Shown: piece after piece, positions 1-8,660 of the stretch
Layout of the letters: every line of letters starts with the position of its first letter
Numbering within the stretch: position 1 is the first letter of the stretch
Assembly (NCBI RefSeq): GCF_014126615.1
Contig: NZ_CP059896.1
Coordinates: 1,746,501-1,810,500, forward strand
Direction: 5' to 3'
DNA length: 64,000 nucleotides
Origin: Ciceribacter thiooxidans
GTDB taxonomy: Bacteria; Pseudomonadota; Alphaproteobacteria; Rhizobiales; Rhizobiaceae
Notes under the pieces: model-generated
Seen by the model: the letters and a program-made list of their open reading frames with translations, nothing else
Databases searched by the model: none
Told to the model about the DNA's origin: nothing
Made by a program: the position numbers and the translations under genes

Positions 1-80
1 TAGGCCGACATCGGCCCTTCCGATTTCATGAGCGTGTCGAAAACGAGAGACTGGTTGCGTGTCAGTTGCGGTGTCGTCAT
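1..80 (-). CDS. zur: Zur zinc-uptake regulator, N-terminal fragment (gene runs off the left edge)
   Basis: The first 26 codons are visible, beginning MTTPQLTRNQSLVFDTLMKS, which matches the start of the helix-turn-helix domain of rhizobial Fur-family Zur proteins. The ATG lies 12 bases after the znuB stop, so the gene is the distal member of a znuC-znuB-zur operon, the usual rhizobial arrangement. Zur is a zinc-dependent repressor of zinc import and would be expected to bind the palindromes in the znuC/znuA intergenic region, giving autoregulation. The metal-binding and dimerisation parts are outside the window, so the Zur call rests on the N-terminus and the neighbourhood. Confidence 0.8.
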   Translation of the reverse strand, partial: MTTPQLTRNQSLVFDTLMKSEGPMSA

Positions 81-92
81 GCTCTCCTCCGC

Positions 93-902
93 TCAGCGGC
101 CTGCGGTTTCGCCGGCCCGCAGCCTGAACGGCAGCAGGCTTGCGAGGAACAAGATAGTCGCGGCAACAACGATCGACGGTCCGGACGGCGTGTCATAGGT
201 CAACGATCCGAACAGGCCGCCGGCGACGGCAAGCGCGCCGATCAGCGAGGCGAGCACGGCCATGATCTCCGGCGTCGACGAAAAGCGGCGTGCGGCGGCA
301 GCCGGAATGATCAGCAGTGACGTGATCAGCATGATGCCGACGATCTTCATCGCAATCGCGATCACCAGCGCCATCAACAGCATGAAGGCGAGCCGCGACC
401 GCTCGGGATTCATTCCTTCAGCTTCCGCAACCTCGGGATTGACGGTCGCCGCAAGCAGCGGCCGCCAGAGCCAGACGACGAGAGCCAGCACGACCGCGCC
501 GCCGCCCCAGATGACGGCGATATCGGTGGGCGTGACCGCGAGAATGTCGCCAAAGAGGAAGGCGATGAGATCGAAGCGGACCCAGGACATGAAGGCGACC
601 ATGACGAGCCCGACCGCGAGCGTCGCGTGGCTCAGTATGCCGAGAAGCGCGTCGGCCGAAAGCGCCTGACGCCGCTGCAGGAGAAGAAGGACCAGCGAGA
701 CTGTGACGGCCACTGCGAAGACGCTCGCCATCAGGTTCACCGAGAAGAGCAGTGACAGGGCGACACCGAGCAGCGCGGAATGCGCCATCGTGTCACCGAA
801 ATAGGCCATTCGGCGCCAGACGACGAAGCAGCCGAGCGGCCCGGCGGTCAGTGCAAGACCAATGCCGGCGATCAGCGCGCGGGTGAAGAAGTCGTCAAGC
901 AT
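93..902 (-). CDS. znuB: Zinc ABC transporter permease ZnuB
   Basis: This 269-residue, strongly hydrophobic protein belongs to the ABC-3 family of zinc/manganese permeases. It has several predicted transmembrane helices and the conserved early segment AYFGDTMAHSALLG. It forms the inner-membrane channel that receives zinc from periplasmic ZnuA and is powered by ZnuC. The ATG at 902 was chosen because it overlaps the end of znuC by 8 bases (translational coupling) and gives the usual family start MLDDFFTRALIAG. A longer in-frame extension to 995 would run through the znuC tail and has no family support. Zinc specificity is inferred from the adjacent zur and znuA genes. Confidence 0.93.
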   Translation of the reverse strand: MLDDFFTRALIAGIGLALTAGPLGCFVVWRRMAYFGDTMAHSALLGVALSLLFSVNLMASVFAVAVTVSLVLLLLQRRQALSADALLGILSHATLAVGLVMVAFMSWVRFDLIAFLFGDILAVTPTDIAVIWGGGAVVLALVVWLWRPLLAATVNPEVAEAEGMNPERSRLAFMLLMALVIAIAMKIVGIMLITSLLIIPAAAARRFSSTPEIMAVLASLIGALAVAGGLFGSLTYDTPSGPSIVVAATILFLASLLPFRLRAGETAGR

Positions 903-1821
903 GGCGGCCGCCCCTTCTCTCTTCGCCGTGTGCCGGGCCGCTGGCAGCCTCATGCTGATGGGCGCCACCATGATCGTGGTCATGACCGTGATCATGATGA
1001 TCGTGTCCCGCGTGGCCGTGATGACCGTCGCCGGGATAACAGTGTTCCGTCACCGAACCGTCGGCATGGAGTACCCGCCCGTCCGGCAAATGGGTATGGT
1101 CGTGTTCGTGACGATAGACGGCGAGCGTACCGGCCGCTCTTGCCCCGAAGAGACGCATATATTCCGGGCTCTGGCTGACATGGGCCGGCGTGCCGCGGCA
1201 GCAGACATGCCCGTTGAGGCAAATGACCGTGTCCGTCTCCGCCATGACGACATGCAGGTCGTGCGAGACCAGCAGGATGCCGCATCCGGTGCGGTTGCGG
1301 ATGGAGGTTATGAGGTCGTAGAGCGCGATCTCTCCGGCGAAATCCACCCCCTGGAGCGGTTCGTCGAGGACCAGCAGGTCGGGCTTGCGGGCGATCGCCC
1401 TTGCCAGCAGGGCGCGCTGGAACTCACCTCCCGATAGGTGCTGGACCTCGGCACCCGCAAGATGGGCGATGCCGACGGCATCCAGCGCTTCGAGGATATC
1501 CCGTTCGGAAAGCCTGCTCGTCAGCGTCATCAGTCGACGTACGGTGAGCGGCATGGTCCAGTCGACGGCGAGCTTCTGCGGAACATAGCCGACGGTCAGG
1601 CCGGTCTCTCGCGCCGCCTGCCCCTCGTCAGGCCGCAGGACACCGATCGCCATCTTGGCGCTGGTCGATTTTCCCGATCCGTTCGGCCCGATCAGCGTCA
1701 CGATCTCGCCGCGGTGAACGGCGAAATCGACGCCGCGGACGAGCCAGCGACCGTTACGGCGGACTCCGGCGCCGGAAAGACTGACGAGCGGCTTGCCGCC
1801 CGGTTTGGCAGAATGAAGCAT
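895..1821 (-). CDS. znuC: Zinc ABC transporter ATP-binding protein ZnuC with His-rich tail
   Basis: This 308-residue ABC ATPase energises zinc import through ZnuB. Walker A is GPNGSGKST (residues 45-53), the signature is LSGGE (129-133) and Walker B is LVLDEP (150-155). After the nucleotide-binding domain there is an extension of roughly 80 residues that becomes very rich in His and Asp near the end (for example GHDHHDHGHDHDHGG). Such a tail on a cytosolic ATPase suggests zinc sensing, buffering or hand-off, but that is inference. It is the first gene of znuC-znuB-zur and is divergent from znuA across a 103-bp regulatory region with two Zur-like palindromes. Confidence 0.94.
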   Translation of the reverse strand: MLHSAKPGGKPLVSLSGAGVRRNGRWLVRGVDFAVHRGEIVTLIGPNGSGKSTSAKMAIGVLRPDEGQAARETGLTVGYVPQKLAVDWTMPLTVRRLMTLTSRLSERDILEALDAVGIAHLAGAEVQHLSGGEFQRALLARAIARKPDLLVLDEPLQGVDFAGEIALYDLITSIRNRTGCGILLVSHDLHVVMAETDTVICLNGHVCCRGTPAHVSQSPEYMRLFGARAAGTLAVYRHEHDHTHLPDGRVLHADGSVTEHCYPGDGHHGHAGHDHHDHGHDHDHGGAHQHEAASGPAHGEERRGGRHA

Positions 1822-1861
1822 GGTGACCCGACGTTTTGCTGTTGCGAACGGCTATGACACA

Positions 1862-1899
1862 CGTTATAGCATTACGCAATTGATGTAATAACATTACAT
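1862..1899. promoter_or_regulatory. Two Zur-box-like palindromes in the znuC/znuA divergent promoter
   Basis: Two AT-rich inverted repeats lie between the divergent znuC and znuA starts. The first is CGTTAT-AGC-ATTACG at 1862-1876. The second is ATGTAAT-AAC-ATTACAT at 1883-1899, perfect over 7-bp arms. They share spacing and half-site sequence with a third copy before the COG0523 GTPase gene. Location, symmetry and linkage to zur support Zur operators that repress both directions when zinc is plentiful. Binding is inferred. Confidence 0.8.
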
Positions 1900-1924
1900 A
1901 CCGTTCGCAAGCTGGAGTCACGAA

Positions 1925-2890
1925 ATGAATCAAAGCCTCATCCGCGCGGCAGCATCGGCCGCCGCGCTGCTCGTCATGCCGTCCCTCGCCGCAGCCGAGG
2001 TCCGGGTCGTCGCCTCGGTCAAGCCGATCCATTCGCTGGTCGCCTCGATCATGCAAGGCGCGGGAGGGCCCTCGCTTATTGTGAGCGGCGCCGCTTCGCC
2101 GCATACCTACTCGTTGAAGCCATCGGACGCGCAGAAGCTCGAGGATGCCGACGTCGTCTTCTGGATCGGACACGATTTCGAAGCCTTTCTCGACAAGCCG
2201 CTCGAAGCACTGCCCGGCGACGCCAGGGTCGTCGCCCTGAGCGAAACACCCGAACTCATCAAACTTCCCTTTCGCGAGGGCGGCCCCTTCGAAGCCCATG
2301 ACGACGGCGACCATGAGGACCACGCGGCCGAGGCGGGCGGCGAGGCCGAACACCACGACGACCACGAGCATGGCGGCATTGACATGCACCTGTGGCTCGA
2401 TCCGATGAACGCCAAGGCGATGGCCAAGCAGATCAGCGATACCCTCGTTGCGGCCGACCCCGCGAACGCCGACATCTACCGGAAGAATACCGAAACGCTC
2501 GACAAACTGCTCGACGCGCTCGACAAGGAAATTGCCGCCACCGTCGAACCGATCAAGGACAAGCCCTTCATCGTCTTCCATGACGCCTACCAGTATTTCG
2601 AAAACCGCTATCATGTCCGCGTGGCCGGCTCCGTCACGGTCAGCCCCGAAACGATGCCGGGGGCCGAGCGCCTTTCGGCAATACACGCCAAGATCGGCGA
2701 ACTCGGTGCGGCCTGCGTCTTCGCGGAACCGCAGTTCGAGCCGAAACTGCTGAACGTCGTCACCGAAGGCACCGCCGCAAGATCCGGTGTCCTCGATCCG
2801 GAAGGCGGGGCACTCACCGAAGGCCCAGCTCTCTATGGCGGCCTCCTGCGCGCGATGGCAGCCTCGCTCACCGAGTGCCTTTCCAAGTAA
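1925..2890 (+). CDS. znuA: Zinc ABC transporter substrate-binding protein ZnuA
   Basis: This 321-residue periplasmic protein of the cluster A-I metal-binding family captures zinc and passes it to ZnuB. Residues 1-24 are a signal peptide ending LAAA. The likely metal-site histidines fall in SPHTY (His60), DMHLWLDP (His155) and the downstream FHDAYQYF segment. A His/Asp-rich loop at about 124-150, between the two lobes, is characteristic of ZnuA and separates it from manganese-binding relatives. A GGAG ribosome-binding site precedes the ATG. It is divergent from znuCB-zur and shares the Zur-box region. Confidence 0.95.
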   Translation: MNQSLIRAAASAAALLVMPSLAAAEVRVVASVKPIHSLVASIMQGAGGPSLIVSGAASPHTYSLKPSDAQKLEDADVVFWIGHDFEAFLDKPLEALPGDARVVALSETPELIKLPFREGGPFEAHDDGDHEDHAAEAGGEAEHHDDHEHGGIDMHLWLDPMNAKAMAKQISDTLVAADPANADIYRKNTETLDKLLDALDKEIAATVEPIKDKPFIVFHDAYQYFENRYHVRVAGSVTVSPETMPGAERLSAIHAKIGELGAACVFAEPQFEPKLLNVVTEGTAARSGVLDPEGGALTEGPALYGGLLRAMAASLTECLSK

Positions 2891-2945
2891 TCCGTTGAAC
2901 CAGACGAGGGCGGATGGCGACATCCGCCTTCTTTGGCTCTCAACT

Positions 2946-2960
2946 TGTTATAGTATTACA
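2946..2960. promoter_or_regulatory. Zur-box-like palindrome before the COG0523 GTPase gene
   Basis: TGTTAT-AGT-ATTACA at 2946-2960 has 6-bp arms (one mismatch) and a 3-bp centre, with the ATG 21 bases downstream. It closely matches both boxes in the znuA/znuC region, most closely the one at 1862-1876. The 91-bp gap after znuA therefore probably holds a separate zinc-repressed promoter rather than simple readthrough from znuA. Confidence 0.75.
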
Positions 2961-2981
2961 TTTTTACAGGTAGGACATTCT

Positions 2982-4181
2982 ATGAACAAGCTCCCCGTCA
3001 CCGTTCTCTCCGGCTTCCTCGGCGCCGGCAAGACGACCCTGCTCAATCATGTGCTGCGGAACCGCAGCGGCCTCAGGGTTGCCGTCATCGTCAACGACAT
3101 GAGCGAGATCAACATTGATGCCGCGCTGGTGCGGGACGGCGGCGGCGCCCTGTCGCGTACCGACGAACAGCTCGTGGAAATGAGCAACGGCTGCATCTGC
3201 TGCACGCTGCGCGGCGACCTGTTAAAGGAGGTGCGCGATCTCGCCGCGCAGGGCCGCTTCGACTACCTGCTGATTGAGGCGACCGGCATCGCCGAGCCGT
3301 TGCCGATCGCGGCTACCTTCGAGTTTCGTGACGAGGACGGCAGGAGCCTCTCCGACATCGCCCGGCTCGACACCATGGTCACCGTCGTCGATGCAGCGAA
3401 CCTCCTGCGTGACTATAGCTCCTCCGACTTCCTCGTCGAGCGTGGCGAAGCGGCCGGCCCGGAGGATAATCGCACGATCGTCGACCTGCTGGTGGAACAG
3501 ATCGAATTCGCCGATGTGGTCGTGTTGAACAAGGTCTCGCTTGCGAGTGAACAGGACCGCGATACCGCACGCAAGATCATCACCGGCCTCAACGCCGATG
3601 CCAGGATCATCGAGGCAGACTTCGGAGCGGTGGCGCCGGGCGACATCCTTGGAACCGGGCTCTTCGACTTCACCCGGGCGGAGACGCATCCACTCTGGTT
3701 CAAGGAGTTGCACGGCTTCAGAGACCATGTGCCGGAGACCGAGGAATACGGCATCTGTTCCTTCGTCTACAAGGCACGCGCGCCCTTTGATCCGGTCCGG
3801 TTTCAGGCTTTTCTCGACAGCCCGTGGCCCGGGGTCATTCGCGCCAAGGGCTTCTTCTGGCTCGCAACCCGGCCGCACCATGTGGGCGAACTCAGTCAGG
3901 CCGGACCGCTCGTCCGCACCGGCCGGATGGGGCTCTGGTGGGCGTCGGTGCCGCGCGCGCAGTGGCCGGACGATCCGGAGTTTCTGCGCGCAATGACGCC
4001 CTTCCTCGATCCCGTCTGGGGCGACCGCCGGCAGGAGCTCGTCTTCATCGGATGCGATCCGATGCGCGAGGAGAATATCCGCGCCGAGCTCGACGACTGC
4101 CTCGTTCCTGCAGAAGGTTTCACGCCGGAGGCGTGGCGCAACCTGCCCGATCCCTTCGCCTCCTGGACGACGCGTGCCTAG
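2982..4181 (+). CDS. COG0523/CobW-family GTPase, probable zinc metallochaperone
   Basis: This is a 399-residue G3E-family P-loop GTPase. The Walker A motif GFLGAGKTT is at residues 11-19 and the family-defining CICC (CxCC metal motif) at 71-74, followed by a C-terminal CobW-type domain. Zur-controlled members of this family (ZigA/ZagA/YciC group) insert zinc into client enzymes during zinc starvation. The G4 position reads NKVS rather than canonical NKxD, so guanine specificity may differ. The ATG at 2982 follows AGG and gives the typical start [19 protein letters not shown]. An in-frame extension back to 2787 would overlap znuA and lacks support. The zinc role is inferred from the Zur box and neighbours; the client is unknown. 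Confidence 0.88.
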   Translation: MNKLPVTVLSGFLGAGKTTLLNHVLRNRSGLRVAVIVNDMSEINIDAALVRDGGGALSRTDEQLVEMSNGCICCTLRGDLLKEVRDLAAQGRFDYLLIEATGIAEPLPIAATFEFRDEDGRSLSDIARLDTMVTVVDAANLLRDYSSSDFLVERGEAAGPEDNRTIVDLLVEQIEFADVVVLNKVSLASEQDRDTARKIITGLNADARIIEADFGAVAPGDILGTGLFDFTRAETHPLWFKELHGFRDHVPETEEYGICSFVYKARAPFDPVRFQAFLDSPWPGVIRAKGFFWLATRPHHVGELSQAGPLVRTGRMGLWWASVPRAQWPDDPEFLRAMTPFLDPVWGDRRQELVFIGCDPMREENIRAELDDCLVPAEGFTPEAWRNLPDPFASWTTRA

Positions 4182-4208
4182 AGGCGCGCGTCACCCTGCA
4201 CGCCCGGC

Positions 4209-5393
4209 TCAGAGAGACGAGACGACGCCCTTCTGCCGCAGAAGATCGAGAACGATCTCTGCGGCGGCCTCGCCCGGCGCGGTCTCGGTCTTCATCCTCA
4301 TCCAGACTTCATCGAAGCCTGCAAGCATGGCCTTGCGCTCGAGGGTGTCGGAGGAAAGCCGCTCCAGCCAGCGGACGAGCGGACCGGGCCGCACCGCATC
4401 GTTCAGGTATTCCGGGACGACAGGATAGTCGGCGATGATGTTCGGCAGGGCCGCGGACCAGACCTTGATACGGTTCCTCATGAGCGTGATCAACCAGTCC
4501 GCCTTGTAGGCGGAGACGGTCGGTATGCCGGCGAGCCCGAGCTCCAGGATCACCGTGCCGGACGCCGCCAGCGCGACATCGGCCGCTTCGAAGGCCCGCC
4601 ACTTCTCCACCTCCCCGAGAAGGATCTCCGGCTTCACGGCCCACGTATCGGTGATTGCGCGGATCCGTTCCACCTGCTTCGGGACAGCCGGCAGCAGAAG
4701 ACGGGCCGGGCCGTTGCGCTCGACGAACTCCCGCACGACTTCGCCGAAGATCGGAAGGAGTGTCGTGACCTCGGCCTTGCGCGATCCCGGCAAGAGGAGA
4801 ACCGTCCGCCTCGCGCCTTCGACAGGAGTGCCTCTGGCGATGCGGGCGGCGCGGGTCTCGACGAGCTTCGGATAGGCCGTCAACCGGTGACCGACGAAGC
4901 GGGTGTCCGGGCCACCGAGCCGCTCCATCACCCCGGGTTCGAAGGGCAGGATGGCAAGCACACGGTCGACGTAGGCGAGCATGTCGCGGGCCCGGTATTC
5001 CTTCCAGGCCCACACGCTCGGGCAGACATAATCCACGACCGGCAGATCGGGCAGAGCCTTGCGGACCTTCTTCGCCACGCGATGGGTGAAATCAGGGCTG
5101 TCGACGATCAGGAGCAGGTCGGGCTTTTCGGCGATGATCGCCTCGGCCGTCCACGAGATGAGCCTGATGAAGCGTGGCAGCCGCGCGAGCACCTGAGTCA
5201 GCCCCATCACCGACAGTTCGGAGAAGTCGAAGAGCGAGGTGAGCCCCTGCCCCTGCAACGCCTCTCCCCCGACACCGACCAGGTTCACCGGCCCCGGATA
5301 CCGCGTCTTGAGCGCTGCCACGAGATCGCCGCCCAGGAGATCGCCCGAAACCTCCCCCGCGATGACGGCGATCTTGAGGGGCTTTGCGCTCAC
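4209..5393 (-). CDS. lpxB: Lipid-A-disaccharide synthase LpxB
   Basis: This 394-residue GT19 glycosyltransferase condenses UDP-2,3-diacylglucosamine with lipid X to form the lipid A disaccharide at the inner membrane. The N-terminus carries the LpxB signature AGEVSGDLLGGDL, followed by family blocks such as DSPDFTHRVAKK and LLPGSRKAEV. The start is a GTG whose GTGA overlaps the lpxI stop, so translation is coupled. It is the last gene of the lpxD-fabZ-lpxA-lpxI-lpxB run and converges on the COG0523 gene, with only 27 bases between the two stop codons. Confidence 0.95.
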   Translation of the reverse strand: MSAKPLKIAVIAGEVSGDLLGGDLVAALKTRYPGPVNLVGVGGEALQGQGLTSLFDFSELSVMGLTQVLARLPRFIRLISWTAEAIIAEKPDLLLIVDSPDFTHRVAKKVRKALPDLPVVDYVCPSVWAWKEYRARDMLAYVDRVLAILPFEPGVMERLGGPDTRFVGHRLTAYPKLVETRAARIARGTPVEGARRTVLLLPGSRKAEVTTLLPIFGEVVREFVERNGPARLLLPAVPKQVERIRAITDTWAVKPEILLGEVEKWRAFEAADVALAASGTVILELGLAGIPTVSAYKADWLITLMRNRIKVWSAALPNIIADYPVVPEYLNDAVRPGPLVRWLERLSSDTLERKAMLAGFDEVWMRMKTETAPGEAAAEIVLDLLRQKGVVSSL

Positions 5394-6268
5394 ATCAGCT
5401 CTCCCGGCAGACCAAGATCGATCCCGCAGACGAAGATTCCGGCCGCGTCTGCGGCCTCCAGCACCGCCGCCCGCTCGATCACGAGCGCACGGCCCGCCTC
5501 AACGGCGATGCCCGCAAGTCCGGCCTTCACGGCGTTCTCGACCGTCGATCGACCGATTGTCGGCAGGTCGGCCCGGATATCCTGCTGCGGCTTGCAGAGT
5601 TTCACAAGCACGCCCTTGCGGTAGCTCGATATGCGGCCCTCAGCGCGAAGCCGGGCGACGCGTGCCAGCATAGCGTCCGTCCCCTCAACTCCCTCAAGCG
5701 CCACGATGCGGCCGCCGACGCTGACGGCGCCCTGCCCCACATCGAGCCGTCCGAGCGCCTCCGCAGCCTCGGCGGCCCGGGCGATGTCGCGCATGTCGTC
5801 GCTCGACGGCTTGATGCTGCCGAGCGGCCCGGTTTCGGCCAGCAGATCAGGAGCAATTTCGTGGGCGCCGAGCACCTTGCAGCCCTGCGCCTCGATCAAC
5901 GCGATGACCATCTTCAAGACAGCATCGTCGCCGCCCGCAAGCAAGGTCTTCACTGCCATCGGCAGCTTCATCAGCGAGCGCAGGTTGACGTGGATGTCTC
6001 GAAAGGCCGGGCGGCGCTTGACGCCACCGGAAAGCACCACGCGGCCGATACCCTTCGCTTTCACGAGGCGGGAAAGCCCGGCCATGTCGCCAACGCCGAT
6101 CACTGCGCTGTCGAAACCGTCCCATACCTGGTCGGATTCGTTACTGAGCCGGAAGATGAAGGGATCCTCGCCCGCCTCGCGGGCGGCTTCCGCTACGAAA
6201 TGCGGAAGCATGCCGCTGCCGGCGACGATCGCCAGCCGACCGTCATCCTTTCCGGCAGGGGCTGACAT
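5390..6268 (-). CDS. lpxI: UDP-2,3-diacylglucosamine diphosphatase LpxI
   Basis: This 292-residue DUF1009-family enzyme hydrolyses UDP-2,3-diacylglucosamine to lipid X. It replaces LpxH in most alphaproteobacteria. Recognisable features are the N-terminal block LAIVAGSGMLPHFVAEAA and the C-terminal domain with KLCKPQQDIRADLPTIG, including the D-x-R-x-D-L-P-T core typical of LpxI. It sits between lpxA (5-base gap) and lpxB (4-base overlap), which fixes its pathway position. No lpxH-like gene is present in the window. Confidence 0.93.
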   Translation of the reverse strand: MSAPAGKDDGRLAIVAGSGMLPHFVAEAAREAGEDPFIFRLSNESDQVWDGFDSAVIGVGDMAGLSRLVKAKGIGRVVLSGGVKRRPAFRDIHVNLRSLMKLPMAVKTLLAGGDDAVLKMVIALIEAQGCKVLGAHEIAPDLLAETGPLGSIKPSSDDMRDIARAAEAAEALGRLDVGQGAVSVGGRIVALEGVEGTDAMLARVARLRAEGRISSYRKGVLVKLCKPQQDIRADLPTIGRSTVENAVKAGLAGIAVEAGRALVIERAAVLEAADAAGIFVCGIDLGLPGELM

Positions 6269-6273
6269 CGCCG

Positions 6274-7089
6274 TCAGTTCTTTCCACGGAAGGGCGAGGA
6301 AAGCGCCCGGTCACTCTCGGCGGCGATGAAATCCAGGATCTCGATCACCTGCGGACAATCGAGATATTCCTCGCGAATGGCCGCAGCATTGGTGCGCGCA
6401 GAACCCTCACCTTCGAAGATCTGCTTGAAAGCGCGACGAACACGGTGGATGACCGCGCGCTCGACACCGGCGCGCGTCATGCCGACGACGTTCAGGCCGC
6501 CGAGCACGCCCGGGTTGCCGTTCAGCATGCCGTAGGGGATGACGTCGTAGCTAACCGCCGACAGTCCGCCGATGAAGGCGTGACGGCCAACGCGGGTGAA
6601 CTGGTGCACGGCCGAACCGCCGCCGAGGATCGCCCGGTCCTCGACCGTGACGTGGCCCGCCAGCATGACGTTGTTCGACAGGATGATGTGATCGCCGAGC
6701 TTGCAGTCGTGGGCGACATGCGAGTTGGCGAGGAAGAGGTTGTTACTGCCGACCACGGTCTTGCCGCCGCCGCCGACCGTGCCGGCATTCATCGTCACGC
6801 CTTCACGCATCGTGCAGTTGTCGCCGATCGAAAGCGTGGTCTCCTCGCCTTCGTGATGAATGCTCTGCGGCTCGCCGCCGATGACGGCGCACGGAAAGAT
6901 GCGTGCGTTGCGGCCGATCGTCGTAAGCCCCGTCACCGAAACGTGCGAAAGCAACTCGCATCCGTCGCCGAGCGCAACCTTCGGGCCGACATGGCAGAAC
7001 GGCCCGATCTTCACGTTTTCGCCGATGACCGCGCCGTCCTCGACGACGGCGAGCGGATGGATGACGGCGCTTGCTGCGATGCCGCTCAT
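6274..7089 (-). CDS. lpxA: Acyl-ACP-UDP-N-acetylglucosamine O-acyltransferase LpxA
   Basis: This 271-residue left-handed beta-helix protein performs the first step of lipid A synthesis, 3-O-acylation of UDP-GlcNAc. Hexapeptide repeats begin at the N-terminus ([19 protein letters not shown]). The helix contains the [11 protein letters not shown] and [11 protein letters not shown] blocks, the latter carrying the catalytic histidine region. A C-terminal helical domain follows. The ATG overlaps the fabZ stop as ATGA. Confidence 0.96.
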   Translation of the reverse strand: MSGIAASAVIHPLAVVEDGAVIGENVKIGPFCHVGPKVALGDGCELLSHVSVTGLTTIGRNARIFPCAVIGGEPQSIHHEGEETTLSIGDNCTMREGVTMNAGTVGGGGKTVVGSNNLFLANSHVAHDCKLGDHIILSNNVMLAGHVTVEDRAILGGGSAVHQFTRVGRHAFIGGLSAVSYDVIPYGMLNGNPGVLGGLNVVGMTRAGVERAVIHRVRRAFKQIFEGEGSARTNAAAIREEYLDCPQVIEILDFIAAESDRALSSPFRGKN

Positions 7090-7553
7090 TTATCGTCCTT
7101 GCGCATGATCATGGCGCCGATATCGGCCTCCGCTGCAAGCGCGCCGTCGACCTTGGCCTCGCAATGGAACTTCCAGATGTTGCCGCGCTGCTTCTGTTTC
7201 ACGACGTGGAACTCGACGCGGTCACCGGGAACGACAGGCTTACGGAAGCGCGCGTTGTCGATCGTCATGAAGTAGACGAGATTACCGCCCTCGCCCTGCT
7301 TGCGTGCGCAGATCGCACCCGCCGTCTGGGCCATGCCCTCGACCAGCAACACGCCCGGCATGATCGGAGCATCGGGAAAATGGCCGGTGAAATGCGGCTC
7401 GTTTGCGGTGACGTTCTTGATGCCGATCGCGGAATTGTCGCCGTCGATCTCGATGATCCGGTCCACGAGCAGGAACGGATACCGATGGGGCAAAAGTTTC
7501 ATGATCTCGAGGATATCCGCCGACCCTAGCGTCGGCTTCAAGTCTTCAACCAT
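7086..7553 (-). CDS. fabZ: 3-hydroxyacyl-ACP dehydratase FabZ
   Basis: This 155-residue hot-dog-fold dehydratase of fatty acid synthesis converts (3R)-hydroxyacyl-ACP to trans-2-enoyl-ACP and competes with LpxA and LpxD for hydroxyacyl-ACP. Motifs include [27 protein letters not shown] (catalytic His) and [11 protein letters not shown] (catalytic Glu). The gene overlaps lpxD by 8 bases and lpxA by 4, so it is firmly within the lipid A operon, the common alphaproteobacterial arrangement. Confidence 0.96.
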   Translation of the reverse strand: MVEDLKPTLGSADILEIMKLLPHRYPFLLVDRIIEIDGDNSAIGIKNVTANEPHFTGHFPDAPIMPGVLLVEGMAQTAGAICARKQGEGGNLVYFMTIDNARFRKPVVPGDRVEFHVVKQKQRGNIWKFHCEAKVDGALAAEADIGAMIMRKDDK

Positions 7554-8610
7554 TCTTGCCCCCTTTCTCCTTCGCGCGGCTGTCGGATTGACCGAGCATG
7601 GCCGCCACGTCGCGCAAATAATCCTTGAGCGGCCGAGCCGGCACGCCCCCGTAGCGTTCGCCGGGCGGGACGTCCGAGAGGACGCCGCTCATCGCCGCGA
7701 TCTGGGCGCCGTCTCCAATCGTAATGTGCCCATTGACGCCGCAGGCACCACCGATCATCACGCCGTCGCCGATCTTCGTGCTGCCGGCTATACCGACCTG
7801 GCTCACGATGCCGCAATGGCGCCCTATCTGGACGTTGTGGCCGATCTGCACCAGATTGTCGATCTTGGTGCCCTCGCCGATGACCGTGTCGTCCATCGTG
7901 CCTCGGTCGATCGTCGTGTTCGCGCCGATTTCGACGTGATCCTGAATGATGACCCGTCCGACTTGGACGATCTTCAGCATCCCGCGCGGACCCGGCGCAT
8001 AGCCGAAGCCATCCTGCCCAATGCGGGCACCGTTGTGGATGATGACGTTGTTGCCGATCAGCGCCGCGAGAATAGACGCACCGGAGGCGATCGAACACTC
8101 GCGCCCGATACGCACGTGCTCGCCGATCACCGCGCCGGCACCGATCCGCGTCCCGCTGCCGATCTCAACATGGGCGCCGATCACCGCCATCGGCTCGACG
8201 ACGACACCCGGCTCTAGTCTTGCCGTCGGATCGACGAACGCGGCCGGTGAGACGCCTTCCGACGTCCCGGCCGTCGTAAGAGGCCGCATCGCCTTCGGAT
8301 GCAGGATCGCGCCCGCCATTGCGAAGGCCGTGTGCGGTGTCTTCGTCAGAAGGACGGGGACATGATCGGGAACGAGAGAGCGCAGCGCCTTGTCGCACAG
8401 GATCGCTGAGGCCTCGCAGGTCTGCAACTCATCGCGGTTCTTGCGCGACAGGATGTAACAGATCTGGCCCCGTTTCGCCCGGTACACGGGCGAAACGGAG
8501 TGGATCAGTCGATCTGCGTGATTCTCGTCTTCGAGTTCCGCCCCGATCTGCGCAGCCAATGAAGCCAGGCTTATGCCGTCATGGGGCGGGAAAAAATACT
8601 CATGCTCCAT
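7546..8610 (-). CDS. lpxD: UDP-3-O-(3-hydroxyacyl)glucosamine N-acyltransferase LpxD
   Basis: This 354-residue trimeric acyltransferase adds the N-linked hydroxyacyl chain in lipid A synthesis. An N-terminal uridine-binding domain precedes a long left-handed beta-helix of hexapeptide repeats (for example [20 protein letters not shown]) and the [11 protein letters not shown] block typical of LpxD. The ATG at 8610 gives MEHEYFFPP. The 50-base gap from bamA suggests the lpx genes share bamA transcription. Confidence 0.95.
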   Translation of the reverse strand: MEHEYFFPPHDGISLASLAAQIGAELEDENHADRLIHSVSPVYRAKRGQICYILSRKNRDELQTCEASAILCDKALRSLVPDHVPVLLTKTPHTAFAMAGAILHPKAMRPLTTAGTSEGVSPAAFVDPTARLEPGVVVEPMAVIGAHVEIGSGTRIGAGAVIGEHVRIGRECSIASGASILAALIGNNVIIHNGARIGQDGFGYAPGPRGMLKIVQVGRVIIQDHVEIGANTTIDRGTMDDTVIGEGTKIDNLVQIGHNVQIGRHCGIVSQVGIAGSTKIGDGVMIGGACGVNGHITIGDGAQIAAMSGVLSDVPPGERYGGVPARPLKDYLRDVAAMLGQSDSRAKEKGGKNG

Positions 8611-8660
8611 AAGCCATAGCCCCAGAACGTATTACTGCCTGCAGTCCGGGAGCACTCAAC

